Shown here: positions 27,093-36,799 of the stretch, piece after piece | How the letters are laid out: each line of letters begins with the position of its first letter | How positions within the stretch are numbered: the first letter of the stretch is position 1 | DNA from: DASQHL01 sp963843685 | GTDB taxonomy: Bacteria > Chloroflexota > Dehalococcoidia > DSTF01 > JACRBR01 | Direction of reading: 5' to 3' | DNA: 64,000 bases | Assembly (NCBI GenBank): GCA_963843685.1 | Contig: CAWJLO010000006.1 | Location: forward strand, 62,001-126,000 | Program-made: the position numbers and the translations under genes | The notes under the pieces: generated by a model | The model's input: only the letters and a program-made list of their open reading frames with translations | Told to the model about the DNA's origin: nothing | The model's database searches: none

Positions 27093-28388
27093 TCATGCGG
27101 GCTGCACCCCGGTGCGCGCCGCATCGGCGGCCGTCGCGGCCGGCAGCGACGGCACGTCGATGTCGGAGTAGTAGCGAAGGCGCGTCGGGAATCGCTCGAA
27201 TTTCGGCGCAAGCAACCGCATGAAGGCGAAAATCGTCGCTCCGGCGAGCACATTGTTGATGATGACGTACAACGGGATCACAATGCCGGCGCTCCACCCT
27301 GTCTCGTCCCAGATCAGCACTTCGGCGGCGACCAGCACGACGTTCAGGATGGCCATCGGCGTCATCCACTTCCACGCGAACGCCAGCAGTTGGTCAATAC
27401 GGAATCGCGGCAGCGTACCGCGCGTCCAGACGAAGAGGAAATACACCGTGTAGATCTTGCCAATGTAGATCATCCATCCGGGGACAATCTCGTCGAGTTT
27501 GTAGGCCCACCATCCGCCAAGGAACATCGTTGAGATAATGCCCGAGACGACGACGGCGTTGACCAGCTCGGCGGCGTAGAAGAGACCGAACTTCATGCCG
27601 GAGTACTCGGTGTGGTAGCCGCCCACGATCTCCGACTCGGCCTCGGCGATATCCGCCGGCGTCCGGTTCAACTCCGCCGAGACCGAGATGAAATAGATGA
27701 AGAACGGGAGCGGCTGAAGCAGCACCATCAGCACCCAGTACTTCTCCTGGAAGAGGACGATGCCCTCCAGGTTCATCGTGCCGGCGAAGAGCACGACGCC
27801 CAGAAGCGCGAGCACGATCGGGATCTCGTAGCTCACGAACATCGCGATGACGCGCATCGAGCCGAAGAGCGAGTACTTGTTGTTGGAGGCGTAGCCCGCC
27901 ATGAAGACGGCCAGCGCGCCGAGCGAGGACGCCGCGAGCAGGAACAGCACACCGACGTCGAGCTGGGCGAGCGTCATGTTGCGGCCCCACGGCAGCACCG
28001 CCATCAGCACGATGCCGGGCGCCATGAACATGATCGGGGCAAAGGTAAAGATGAGTCCGTACGCGGTCTTCGGCTGCAGCACTTCCTTCTGCATCAGCTT
28101 GATCGCGTCGGCGACGGGCTGCAGCAGGCCGAACGGGCCCAGGCGGTTCGGCCCGAGACGCGACTGCATGCGGCCGACGACGCGACGCTCGATCCAGATG
28201 TTGATGATCGCTACACCGCCGATGAACGAGACGATACCCGCCGCGCCGAGCAACCCGGAGACGACGTAGATCAGCCAGTGCGGGCCGTTGGCGTCGCTGA
28301 TCAACTGCTCGATCTTGTGGCTGAGGTTCGACAGGTCGCGGATGTCGTACCAGCGCTTCGTGATGATCGTCAGCAGCAGTGCGTTCAT
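27093..28388 (-). CDS. nuoH: NADH-quinone oxidoreductase subunit H
   Basis: 431 aa, at the long end for the family because of N- and C-terminal extensions. NuoH forms the quinone-binding chamber at the join of both complex I arms. Signatures are 'WIERRVVGRMQSRLGPNRLGPFG' (in parts: 'ERRVVGRMQSRLGPNRLG'), 'LQPVADAIKLMQKE', 'RTPADIAEAESEIVGGYHTEYSG' (in parts: 'PADIAEAESEIVGG') and 'TRGTLPRFRIDQLLAFAWK'. It overlaps nuoD by ATGA. Confidence 0.95.
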   Translation of the reverse strand: MNALLLTIITKRWYDIRDLSNLSHKIEQLISDANGPHWLIYVVSGLLGAAGIVSFIGGVAIINIWIERRVVGRMQSRLGPNRLGPFGLLQPVADAIKLMQKEVLQPKTAYGLIFTFAPIMFMAPGIVLMAVLPWGRNMTLAQLDVGVLFLLAASSLGALAVFMAGYASNNKYSLFGSMRVIAMFVSYEIPIVLALLGVVLFAGTMNLEGIVLFQEKYWVLMVLLQPLPFFIYFISVSAELNRTPADIAEAESEIVGGYHTEYSGMKFGLFYAAELVNAVVVSGIISTMFLGGWWAYKLDEIVPGWMIYIGKIYTVYFLFVWTRGTLPRFRIDQLLAFAWKWMTPMAILNVVLVAAEVLIWDETGWSAGIVIPLYVIINNVLAGATIFAFMRLLAPKFERFPTRLRYYSDIDVPSLPAATAADAARTGVQPA

Positions 28389-29491
28389 CGGTCAACCTCG
28401 CCGACGTTGATGTCGATGCTGCCGAGCGTCACGATGGCGTCGGCGATGGTCTTGCCGACGGTCATCTCCTTGAGGACGCTCAGGTTGATCAGCGAGGGGC
28501 TGCGCACGTGCCAGCGGTACGGCGCGGGGCCGCCGTCGCTGACGACGTAGAAGCCCAGCTCACCCTTCGGGGACTCGACCCGCGAGTAGGCCTCGCCGGC
28601 CGGCGGCCGGATCGCGAGCGGCACATCAGTCTTGTGGAGACCGCCCGGGAGGTCGTGCACCGCCTGGCGGATGATACGCAGGCTCTGCTTCATCTCCTCG
28701 ATCCGGATCAGCATGCGGTCATATGCGTCGCCGTTGTACCCGACGGGGATGTCGAACTTCATGCGGTCGTAGACGCAGTAAGGGTCGGCCTTGCGCGTGT
28801 CCCATGCGATGCCGGCCCCACGGAGCATCGGGCCCGTGAGCGAGGCATTGATCGCCATCTCCGGCGTGACGACGCCGACATCGCGCGCCCGCATCATGAT
28901 GATCTCGTTGCCGACGAGGAGCTGGTCGTACTCCTCGAACCGGTACGGCAGATCGTCGTTCACTAGCTTGTCGAGCGCGGGCAGGAACTCGTCGGGAATG
29001 TCAAAGGCAACGCCGCCGATCCGCATGTAGTTGGTCGTCAGCCGGGCGCCACACGTCATCTCAAAGAGATCGAGCACCTTCTCGCGGTCGCGGAAGCAGT
29101 ACATGACAGGCGTTTGCCAGGCGCCGCAGTCGTTGATGAAGGCGCCGGTGGCCATGCAATGGCTCGCGACGCGCTGCAACTCCGAGAAGATGACGCGCAG
29201 GTATTGAGCGCGCTCCGGCACCTCGATGCCGGCGAGTTTTTCGACGGAGAGGCAGTATCCCAGGTTGCCCGTCATGGCCGCGAGGTAGTCCATGCGGTCC
29301 GTGAAGGGGATGTTCTGCGTGTAGGTGCGCTCCTCCGCGAGCTTCTCCATGCTGCGGTGCAGGTAGCCGACGACCATCTTCACGTCAACGATGCGTTCGC
29401 CGTCGATCTTCGCGACCATGCGAAACACCCCGTGCGTGCTCGGGTGCTGCGGTCCGATGTTGACCTCGACGGGAGCAGACGTAATCGGCAC
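28385..29491 (-). CDS. nuoD: NADH-quinone oxidoreductase subunit D
   Basis: 368 aa. This is the 49-kDa subunit, which forms the quinone cavity with NuoB. The signature 'NIGPQHPSTHGVFRM' is present, as are 'VGYLHRSMEKLAEERTYTQN' and the C-terminal 'SLINLSVLKEMTVGKTIADAIVTLGSIDI' (in parts: 'LINLSVLKEM'). Together with nuoC it shows that the peripheral arm is encoded here in part. No nuoB lies next to it, which is unusual. Confidence 0.95.
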   Translation of the reverse strand: MPITSAPVEVNIGPQHPSTHGVFRMVAKIDGERIVDVKMVVGYLHRSMEKLAEERTYTQNIPFTDRMDYLAAMTGNLGYCLSVEKLAGIEVPERAQYLRVIFSELQRVASHCMATGAFINDCGAWQTPVMYCFRDREKVLDLFEMTCGARLTTNYMRIGGVAFDIPDEFLPALDKLVNDDLPYRFEEYDQLLVGNEIIMMRARDVGVVTPEMAINASLTGPMLRGAGIAWDTRKADPYCVYDRMKFDIPVGYNGDAYDRMLIRIEEMKQSLRIIRQAVHDLPGGLHKTDVPLAIRPPAGEAYSRVESPKGELGFYVVSDGGPAPYRWHVRSPSLINLSVLKEMTVGKTIADAIVTLGSIDINVGEVDR

Positions 29492-29512
29492 GAAAGTCCT
29501 TCTCGCGCCCGG

Positions 29513-30064
29513 CTAGACCCCGGTGCCGGGGTGCTTCGGGCGAAACTCCTGTCCCGTCTGGCCCGGGACCTGCTTCGGGAACTGGCTCAGCCCGGACTTC
29601 TGGCCGCCGGGCATGGCCATGAAGTCCTTGCGCAACGGATGGCCCGGGAACTGCTCCCAGAGAAACAGCCGCGTGAGCGCGGGGTGTCCCGTGAAACGCA
29701 CGCCCATCAGGTCGTACACCTCCCGCTCCTGGAGCCAAGCGCCGATCCATAACGCCGAAATTGATGGCACCTCCGGCTGCTCGTGGTCCGCCGGCACCTT
29801 CACCTCGAAGATGTGGTTCTGCGCCAACGACGAGAAGTGATACACGACGTCCATCCGCGTGACCACATCGACGCTGCAGAGCTGAACCAGGAACTTGCCG
29901 TCGAGCACGGCGTCGTCACGCACGGCGCGCATGGCTTCGAACGCGTGCTCGGGCTCGAGCACAACGTAAGCGTCGTGTACGTCACGCACGGCGGCGGGGA
30001 CGGTCACACGGATGCGCTCGGCCACGAACGCCCCGGGGAGTGTCACCGTCGCGGGGTTCGGCAC
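29513..30064 (-). CDS. nuoC: NADH-quinone oxidoreductase subunit C
   Basis: About 183 aa from GTG 30064, which overlaps the nuoA stop by one base (TAGTG) and has GGAG 8 nt upstream. An in-frame ATG at 30094 is an alternative. The 30-kDa subunit signature is 'EREVYDLMGVRFTGHPALTRLFLWEQFPGHPLRKDF' (in parts: 'EREVYDLMGVRFTGHP' and 'GHPLRKDF'). NuoC caps the Q-module near NuoD. The gene order A-C-D skips nuoB. Confidence 0.92.
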   Translation of the reverse strand: MPNPATVTLPGAFVAERIRVTVPAAVRDVHDAYVVLEPEHAFEAMRAVRDDAVLDGKFLVQLCSVDVVTRMDVVYHFSSLAQNHIFEVKVPADHEQPEVPSISALWIGAWLQEREVYDLMGVRFTGHPALTRLFLWEQFPGHPLRKDFMAMPGGQKSGLSQFPKQVPGQTGQEFRPKHPGTGV

Positions 30065-30435
30065 TACAACCACTCCATGGCGCGCTTCCGCCATGCGTAG
30101 GCGTAGCCGACGCCGAGGATAGCGATGAAGATCAACGCCTCCACGAACGCATACACCCCCAGGTGCCGGTAAGCGGCGGCCCAGGGATAGAGAAAGACGG
30201 CCTCCACGTCGAAGACGACGAAGAGCAGGGCGAACAGGTAGTAGCGCACGTTGTACCGGACGTGGGCATCACCGATGGGGACCATGCCGCACTCGTAGAC
30301 CGACTCTTTGACCGGGTCGGGGCGGCGCGGGCGGATATGGAAAATGCCGAGAGCAACCGACGCCACGATGGGGATGAGCGGGAACGCGACAGCAAAGATC
30401 AGCAGGAATCCGGCTCGGCCAAACTGCTCGATCAC
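30064..30435 (-). CDS. nuoA: NADH-quinone oxidoreductase subunit A
   Basis: 123 aa, from GTG 30435. Three transmembrane helices, with the signature loop 'YECGMVPIGDAHVRYNVRYYLFALLFVVFDVEAVFLYPW' (in parts: 'YECGMVPIGDAHVRYNVRYY' and 'FDVEAVFLYPWA'); the conserved Cys is in 'YECG'. It is the first gene of the nuo operon that reads left from here to 21022. No SD is obvious near the GTG. A 250-base upstream gap holds the presumed promoter. Confidence 0.93.
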   Translation of the reverse strand: MIEQFGRAGFLLIFAVAFPLIPIVASVALGIFHIRPRRPDPVKESVYECGMVPIGDAHVRYNVRYYLFALLFVVFDVEAVFLYPWAAAYRHLGVYAFVEALIFIAILGVGYAYAWRKRAMEWL

Positions 30436-30689
30436 GGGATTCGACCCCCCGCCGGCGACACTTTGTGAATTTCTACGCTATCCGAAGCGGGATCGTAACA
30501 CAGCCCCCAATACCGGACAACACGCGCCACGCCGAAGCTGCAGCGGGCCGCATCGAGGGCGGCCCACTAGGAATCCGCGACGCAGTCTCTGAGAAAGTGC
30601 CCGTAAGGCCCTCCCTCCTCTCAAGTCAGGGATTCCCCTGCCGATAGCTCAAATAGCTAGAGAAGGAATCACACCCTGAGGAGGACCGC
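30436..30689. other. Divergent intergenic region between nuoA and the 28-codon ORF
   Basis: This stretch is less GC-rich than its surroundings (for example 'CTTTGTGAATTTCTACGC' near 30461-30478). It must hold the promoter of the nuo operon on the minus strand and of the small ORF on the plus strand. I cannot assign exact boxes. The 30640-30690 part is AT-rich and ends in the SD of the small ORF. Confidence 0.4.
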
Positions 30690-30776
30690 ATGACCCGCTT
30701 CATCCCGACCGCGCTTGTTGCTCTGACGATCCTGGCGGCGACCGCCGCGATGGTCGCGCCGTGGACCTGGGGCTGA
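30690..30776 (+). CDS. 28-aa hydrophobic peptide with strong SD and own terminator
   Basis: An ATG follows a near-perfect GAGGAGG (30678-30685) at good spacing. The product is 28 residues: a basic start ('MTRF'), about 18 hydrophobic residues rich in Ala, Leu and Val, and a Trp-containing end ('APWTWG'). It would fit a single membrane helix. A perfect 12-bp hairpin follows 28 nt after the stop, so the unit looks like a self-contained short transcript. The family is unknown; it may be a complex I- or membrane-linked micropeptide (inference only), or a leader peptide. Confidence 0.45.
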   Translation: MTRFIPTALVALTILAATAAMVAPWTWG

Positions 30777-30803
30777 TCGGCAGTATCGCCCCGAAAGACA
30801 CGG

Positions 30804-30831
30804 GATGCCCCCGCCAGCCGGCGGGGGCATC
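30804..30831 (+). terminator. Intrinsic terminator-like hairpin after the 28-aa ORF
   Basis: A perfect 12-bp inverted repeat (GATGCCCCCGCC / GGCGGGGGCATC) with a 4-nt loop, followed by TCATTT. Stable GC stem with a short T-containing tail. Confidence 0.65.
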
Positions 30832-30903
30832 TCATTTCCGTCTCCGTGGGTCGATACTTCTTCGCCGGTCGGCCAGGGTCGTAGTCCGGGAGGCCCTCGC
30901 TTG

Positions 30904-31473
30904 ATGCACCGCCGTACAGCCGCGATGAGCGCCACACTGGCGATTGGCCTGGTGGCCGCCCAGCTGGGAGCGGTGCATTTCGCCACCTCTTCCCTGCTGG
31001 TCCGCGTTGTGCTGCCTGCAACCGTCGCCCTCGTGCCGGCGGCTCTCTGGGCTCATCGCCGCAACGTCGGTGTGTGGGTGATGTACGTCGGGCTGGCCGC
31101 GAACCTGGCGGCGATCCTCGCCAACGGCGGCCTGATGCCCATCCGTCGCTCGACCGTCGCCGAGGCGATCGGGTCCGACCGTGCCGCCAGCTACCGCGCC
31201 GGTGGATGGGTTACTCACACGAAGGACGTACTCGTCGAAGACGGCGAGGGCCACCTGCTCGCGCTCGGCGACGGCATCGTCGTGCCTATGGGCGAAAACG
31301 GGATCGTGGCGAGCCCGGGCGACCTCGTCGTGCTGGCGGGGATCATGGTGCTCGCAGGGGAATATGTCTGGCGACGCCAGCGTCATCGCGGTGCTGCCAG
31401 TCGCTCGATCGAGACGCCGCCCGCGTCTGTGCGCACCAGCGGGGCGGAGGGAGGCGCAGCCACGTCGCCGTGA
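30904..31473 (+). CDS. DUF5317-family membrane protein
   Basis: 189 aa from ATG 30904 (GGGAGG SD upstream). Two or three transmembrane helices lie in residues 1-75, with the family's 'NLAAILANGGLMPI' motif near residue 75. A C-terminal hydrophobic helix ('PGDLVVLAGIMVLAGEYVW') follows a variable extracytoplasmic loop. DUF5317 is common in Chloroflexota and some Firmicutes and has no known function. A tail of about 35 polar residues follows the last helix. It stands alone between two hairpins. Confidence 0.65.
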   Translation: MHRRTAAMSATLAIGLVAAQLGAVHFATSSLLVRVVLPATVALVPAALWAHRRNVGVWVMYVGLAANLAAILANGGLMPIRRSTVAEAIGSDRAASYRAGGWVTHTKDVLVEDGEGHLLALGDGIVVPMGENGIVASPGDLVVLAGIMVLAGEYVWRRQRHRGAASRSIETPPASVRTSGAEGGAATSP

Positions 31474-31629
31474 TGCGCCACCCCGCCACCAATTCGGACT
31501 CCTGCGACAGCGAGGGCAAGATCCATCGCAGCGGTCCACACCCCATAGTATGGCGGCGTTCTGACCACGCTCTCACCACCTGTGACGGTCAGAAGCAAGA
31601 ATCGCCGCCCACACAGATTCGTAAGAACG

Positions 31630-31659
31630 AAGCGGCCCGGACGAACGTCCGGGCCGCTT
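31630..31659 (-). terminator. Terminator-like hairpin downstream of the ferredoxin gene
   Basis: A perfect 13-bp inverted repeat (AAGCGGCCCGGAC / GTCCGGGCCGCTT) with loop GAAC lies 27 nt beyond the ferredoxin stop. On the minus strand it is followed by CGTTCTTAC, a weak T-rich tail. Confidence 0.6.
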
Positions 31660-31685
31660 GACATCCTCTGTCCACATCCCGCCCG

Positions 31686-31970
<285 letters not shown>

Positions 31971-32013
31971 GGCGGTGGTGCTCCTTGTGCTTTCCGTCGC
32001 AAAGTTCGACGGC

Positions 32014-32019
32014 ATTGTA
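32014..32019 (-). promoter_or_regulatory. Candidate -10 box (TACAAT) for the ferredoxin gene
   Basis: The minus strand reads TACAAT about 43 nt before the ATG at 31970. No convincing -35 hexamer at 17 nt. Confidence 0.4.
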
Positions 32020-32178
32020 TGAGGCGCCCTGCCGCAGTGGAAGTAGTTTTCGAAACTCATTACTTGTTTTATCCCCATTTCGACCGGACTGGCGCCGAGC
32101 GGCGCCAACCGAGAACCGCAGGGGGCTCATAGGCGTACACTGACATTGACCACAAGCCGCAGCGGGTCGGGAGGAACG

Positions 32179-32631
32179 ATGATCAGCGTTGGACAGCAGG
32201 CGCCAGATTTCGACTTGGAAGACGAGCGCGGAAACCGCGTGCGGTTGGCCGATTTCCGCGGGAAATCATCGGTGGTGCTGATGTTCTACCCGGCTGACAA
32301 CACGCCGGGCTGCACGAAGCAGCTCTGCACCGCGCGCGACGACTACGATAAGTACGTGGCCGCCGGCGTCGCGGTGTTTGGCGTCAATCCGGGCAGTGCC
32401 TCGGCGCACCAGAAGTTCGCGGAGAAGCACGGATTCAAGACGCCGCTGCTGCTGGATGGCGGAGGCAAGGTGTCACGCGCGTACGACGCCCTGATGCCCA
32501 TCCCGCTGCTGACGATCGTCAACCGCACCGTCGTCGGCATCGACCGTGACGGCGTCGTCCGTTTCTACGAGCGCGGCATGCCGGGCACGAACACGATCCT
32601 GGGCGCGATGGCCGCAGCTCCCATCTCTTGA
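32179..32631 (+). CDS. Thiol peroxidase of the PrxQ/Bcp type
   Basis: 150 aa. AhpC/TSA fold with the peroxidatic and resolving cysteines five residues apart in 'NTPGCTKQLC' (about residues 43-52), the PrxQ pattern. It reduces hydrogen and alkyl peroxides using thioredoxin. ATG 32179 is supported by GGGAGGAACG and by family N-termini; an upstream TTG at 32146 is less likely. TACACT at 32136-32141 is a possible -10 box. It diverges from the ferredoxin gene, so both could answer to oxidative stress. Confidence 0.88.
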   Translation: MISVGQQAPDFDLEDERGNRVRLADFRGKSSVVLMFYPADNTPGCTKQLCTARDDYDKYVAAGVAVFGVNPGSASAHQKFAEKHGFKTPLLLDGGGKVSRAYDALMPIPLLTIVNRTVVGIDRDGVVRFYERGMPGTNTILGAMAAAPIS

Positions 32632-32638
32632 ACGCGGC

Positions 32639-34228
<1,590 letters not shown>

Positions 34229-34425
34229 GGGAGTGTTGCTCCTGAGTTCTCGCCAGTGTGCCACCGGCGAATCGGCTCGTCTATCGAGTGAGTGACAGGC
34301 GGCCGATGGCGCCCCGCGGCGATGAACCGCGGGTTGTGCGCACCTCTGGAGTGAACAGGTCGATCATGACGGGGCCATCATAACACGCGGGAGCGCTGTC
34401 GCTTCAGCCCGCGCGACGAGTGCCT

Positions 34426-34431
34426 TACCAT
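34426..34431 (+). promoter_or_regulatory. Candidate -10 box, leaderless type, for the first permease
   Basis: TACCAT ends 7 nt before the ATG at 34439, which I prefer as start over the overlapping ATG at 34430. Confidence 0.4.
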
Positions 34432-34438
34432 GGCCTGC

Positions 34439-36646
34439 ATGGGAGAAGACACATCAGGCGCTCCCGGCGAAGATGACGCCCCCGAGAGCGTAACCGGAGG
34501 AGGGGGACGGCTGTCGTCGCAATGGATTCGGCTGCGACGACGGCCGATGGCGCCTCGGCGCGATGCGGAGCCCGGGCGCTCGGCGGACACCGTCACCCCC
34601 CGGGCGCGCGACGAAGAGGCAGAACGTGACCGCCCGCGTCAGCGGCCGGAGTTCCACCCGGAGAGCCAGGCGGAGATCTATCGCGGCGCCAAGCCCGGGT
34701 CGCGCTACGCCAAGATGACACGCGCGTCGGAGCGACAGTTCGAGCGCGGCGAGCAGGAGGGGACGATTCGCGCCACGCAGCGCGCGGACGTCCCCCGTAC
34801 GGCGGTCGGGCGCGGCTGGCGCGCATTCAAGCGCGTGCTCGTCGGGACCCCCCTGGCGTCGTCCGAGCTGGAAGAGCAGAAGCTCTCGAAGGTCAAGGCG
34901 CTCGCTATCTTCGCCTCGGACGCGCTCTCGTCCACCGCGTACGCCACCGAAGAGATCCTCCTGGTGCTGATCCTTGCCGGCACCGCTGCGCTCACGTACA
35001 GCATCGAGATCAGCATCGCCATCGCGGCGCTGCTGCTCATCGTGGCGACGTCGTACCGGCAGACCATCCGCGCCTATCCCAATGGCGGCGGCGCATACAA
35101 GGTCGCCATGGACAACCTCGGCGTCGCGCCCGGGCTGATCGCGGGCGCGTCGCTCGTCGTCGACTACACGCTGACGGTGGCAGTGAGCACGGCCGCCGGC
35201 GTGGCCGCGATCACCTCGGCGATCCCGGAGCTGCATAGCGAGCGCGTGATCCTCGCCGTCGCCTTCGTTGCCCTCCTGACCGTCGGCAACCTGCGCGGCA
35301 TCCGCGAGTCCGGGACGATGTTCGCCATCCCAACCTACTGTTTTCTCGTTGCGTTCGCGACCATGATCATCGTCGGCCTCGTGCGCGTGGCGATCGGGGG
35401 CATCGACCACGTGCCGCATCAGGACTCAATCGCGCCGGGCACCGCCTCACTGGGTGTGTTCCTCATCCTGCGGGCGTTCTCGTCAGGCGCAACGGCCCTC
35501 ACCGGCATCGAGGCGATCTCCAACGGCGTGCCGGCGTTCAAGGATCCGGCGCCGAAGAACGCGGCCACGACGCTGACGTGGATGGCCGTGATCCTGACAA
35601 CGATCTTCGTGAGCATCACGGTGCTGGCGCACGAGATCGGCGTACAGCCGTCCGAAACGAAGACGGTCGTCGCGCAGATCGCGGACGCCGTGTTCGGCGG
35701 CGGACCGATGTTCTACGTGGTGCAGGTGACGACCGCCCTGATCCTCGTGTTGGCCGCGAACACGAGCTTCGCGGGCCTGCCCGCGCTGGCGTCGGTCATG
35801 GCGCAGGACCGCTACATCCCCCGCATCTTCGCGTTCCGGGGCGACCGGCTCGGCTATTCGAACGGCATCGTCGTGCTGGCGATCGCATCCATGGCGCTGC
35901 TCGTGGTGTTCGGCGCCGACACACACAGGTTGATCCCGCTGTACGCACTGGGCGTGTTCGTGGGATTCACCCTGTCGCAGACCGGCATGGTTCTGCACTG
36001 GCGCGGCACGCGCGAGCCCGGGTGGCGCCGCGCCATGCTCATTAACGGCGTCGGCGCCGTGTCGACGGGAGTGGTAGCGTTGATCGTCGCCGGGACCAAA
36101 TTCTCACACGGCGCCTGGCTGACCATCTCCGCCATCATCCTGCTTACGCTGCTGTTCATGCAGATCGGCCGCCACTATCGACGGGTGCAGGAAGAGCTGC
36201 GCGTCGACGACGACTCGCTAATCCTCGACCGTGCGTCTGCGAAGCGCGGCCAGCCGGTGCTCATGCCCGTCGACGAGCTGAACCGCGCCACCGCCCGCGC
36301 ACTGGCCTATGCGCGCTCCATCTCCTCGAACGTCACCGCGTTGCACGTGACCGACGACGTGGTCGACGCCGCCGCCCTCCGCGAGCAGTGGGCGCAGACG
36401 GTGCTGGACGTGCCGCTGGTTCTCGTGGAGTCCGCGTACCGCTCTCTGCTCGGCCCAGTGCTGGCGTACGTGGATGCGCTCGATCGCACGGATCCGGCCG
36501 TCGTCGTCACCGTCGTGCTGCCCGAATACGTGGCCCACTGGCCGTGGCAGCGCCTGCTTCACAACCAGTCGTCCCAGAAGCTGAAGCGCGCACTGTTGGA
36601 CCGGCCGAACACGGTCGTCATCGAAGTGCCGTACCACCTGGATTAG
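34439..36646 (+). CDS. APC-superfamily permease with long N-terminal tail and USP-like C-terminal domain (copy 1)
   Basis: 735 aa. A hydrophilic Arg/Asp/Glu-rich N-terminal tail of about 145 residues leads into about 12 helices. The permease core begins 'FASDALSSTAYATEEILLVL', with 'SYRQTIRAYPNGGGAYKVA' as the substrate-site signature, the APC amino-acid permease pattern. After about residue 600 comes a cytoplasmic domain ('VLMPVDELNRATARALAYA' ... 'VTALHVTDD'), which resembles a universal stress protein fold. It probably imports an amino acid or related solute. Copy 2 follows 150 nt later. Start ATG 34439 fits a leaderless -10 box; ATG 34430 is the alternative. Confidence 0.8.
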   Translation: MGEDTSGAPGEDDAPESVTGGGGRLSSQWIRLRRRPMAPRRDAEPGRSADTVTPRARDEEAERDRPRQRPEFHPESQAEIYRGAKPGSRYAKMTRASERQFERGEQEGTIRATQRADVPRTAVGRGWRAFKRVLVGTPLASSELEEQKLSKVKALAIFASDALSSTAYATEEILLVLILAGTAALTYSIEISIAIAALLLIVATSYRQTIRAYPNGGGAYKVAMDNLGVAPGLIAGASLVVDYTLTVAVSTAAGVAAITSAIPELHSERVILAVAFVALLTVGNLRGIRESGTMFAIPTYCFLVAFATMIIVGLVRVAIGGIDHVPHQDSIAPGTASLGVFLILRAFSSGATALTGIEAISNGVPAFKDPAPKNAATTLTWMAVILTTIFVSITVLAHEIGVQPSETKTVVAQIADAVFGGGPMFYVVQVTTALILVLAANTSFAGLPALASVMAQDRYIPRIFAFRGDRLGYSNGIVVLAIASMALLVVFGADTHRLIPLYALGVFVGFTLSQTGMVLHWRGTREPGWRRAMLINGVGAVSTGVVALIVAGTKFSHGAWLTISAIILLTLLFMQIGRHYRRVQEELRVDDDSLILDRASAKRGQPVLMPVDELNRATARALAYARSISSNVTALHVTDDVVDAAALREQWAQTVLDVPLVLVESAYRSLLGPVLAYVDALDRTDPAVVVTVVLPEYVAHWPWQRLLHNQSSQKLKRALLDRPNTVVIEVPYHLD

Positions 36647-36799
36647 AAATTTCCAGTGGTCTTTGCGGGACCACCTCGCCGGCGGTAGGCTTGCTGATCG
36701 TCTATCAAGGCGGAACCTTGCAGAACACCAACGCGCGCTCCGGTCCCCGGCCAGGAGCAAACCACCTCCACATCGGGTCTCACGCCCGGCCGAGGCACG

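Noticed and set aside
32085..32110. Palindrome GGCGCCGAGCGGCGCC as operator between ferredoxin and peroxiredoxin genes
   Set aside because: Short GC-only repeats of this kind are frequent in such DNA; nothing ties it to a known regulator.
36650..36690. Possible terminator between the two permease genes
   Set aside because: Only a 6-bp stem (GTGGTC/GACCAC) and no T-run.
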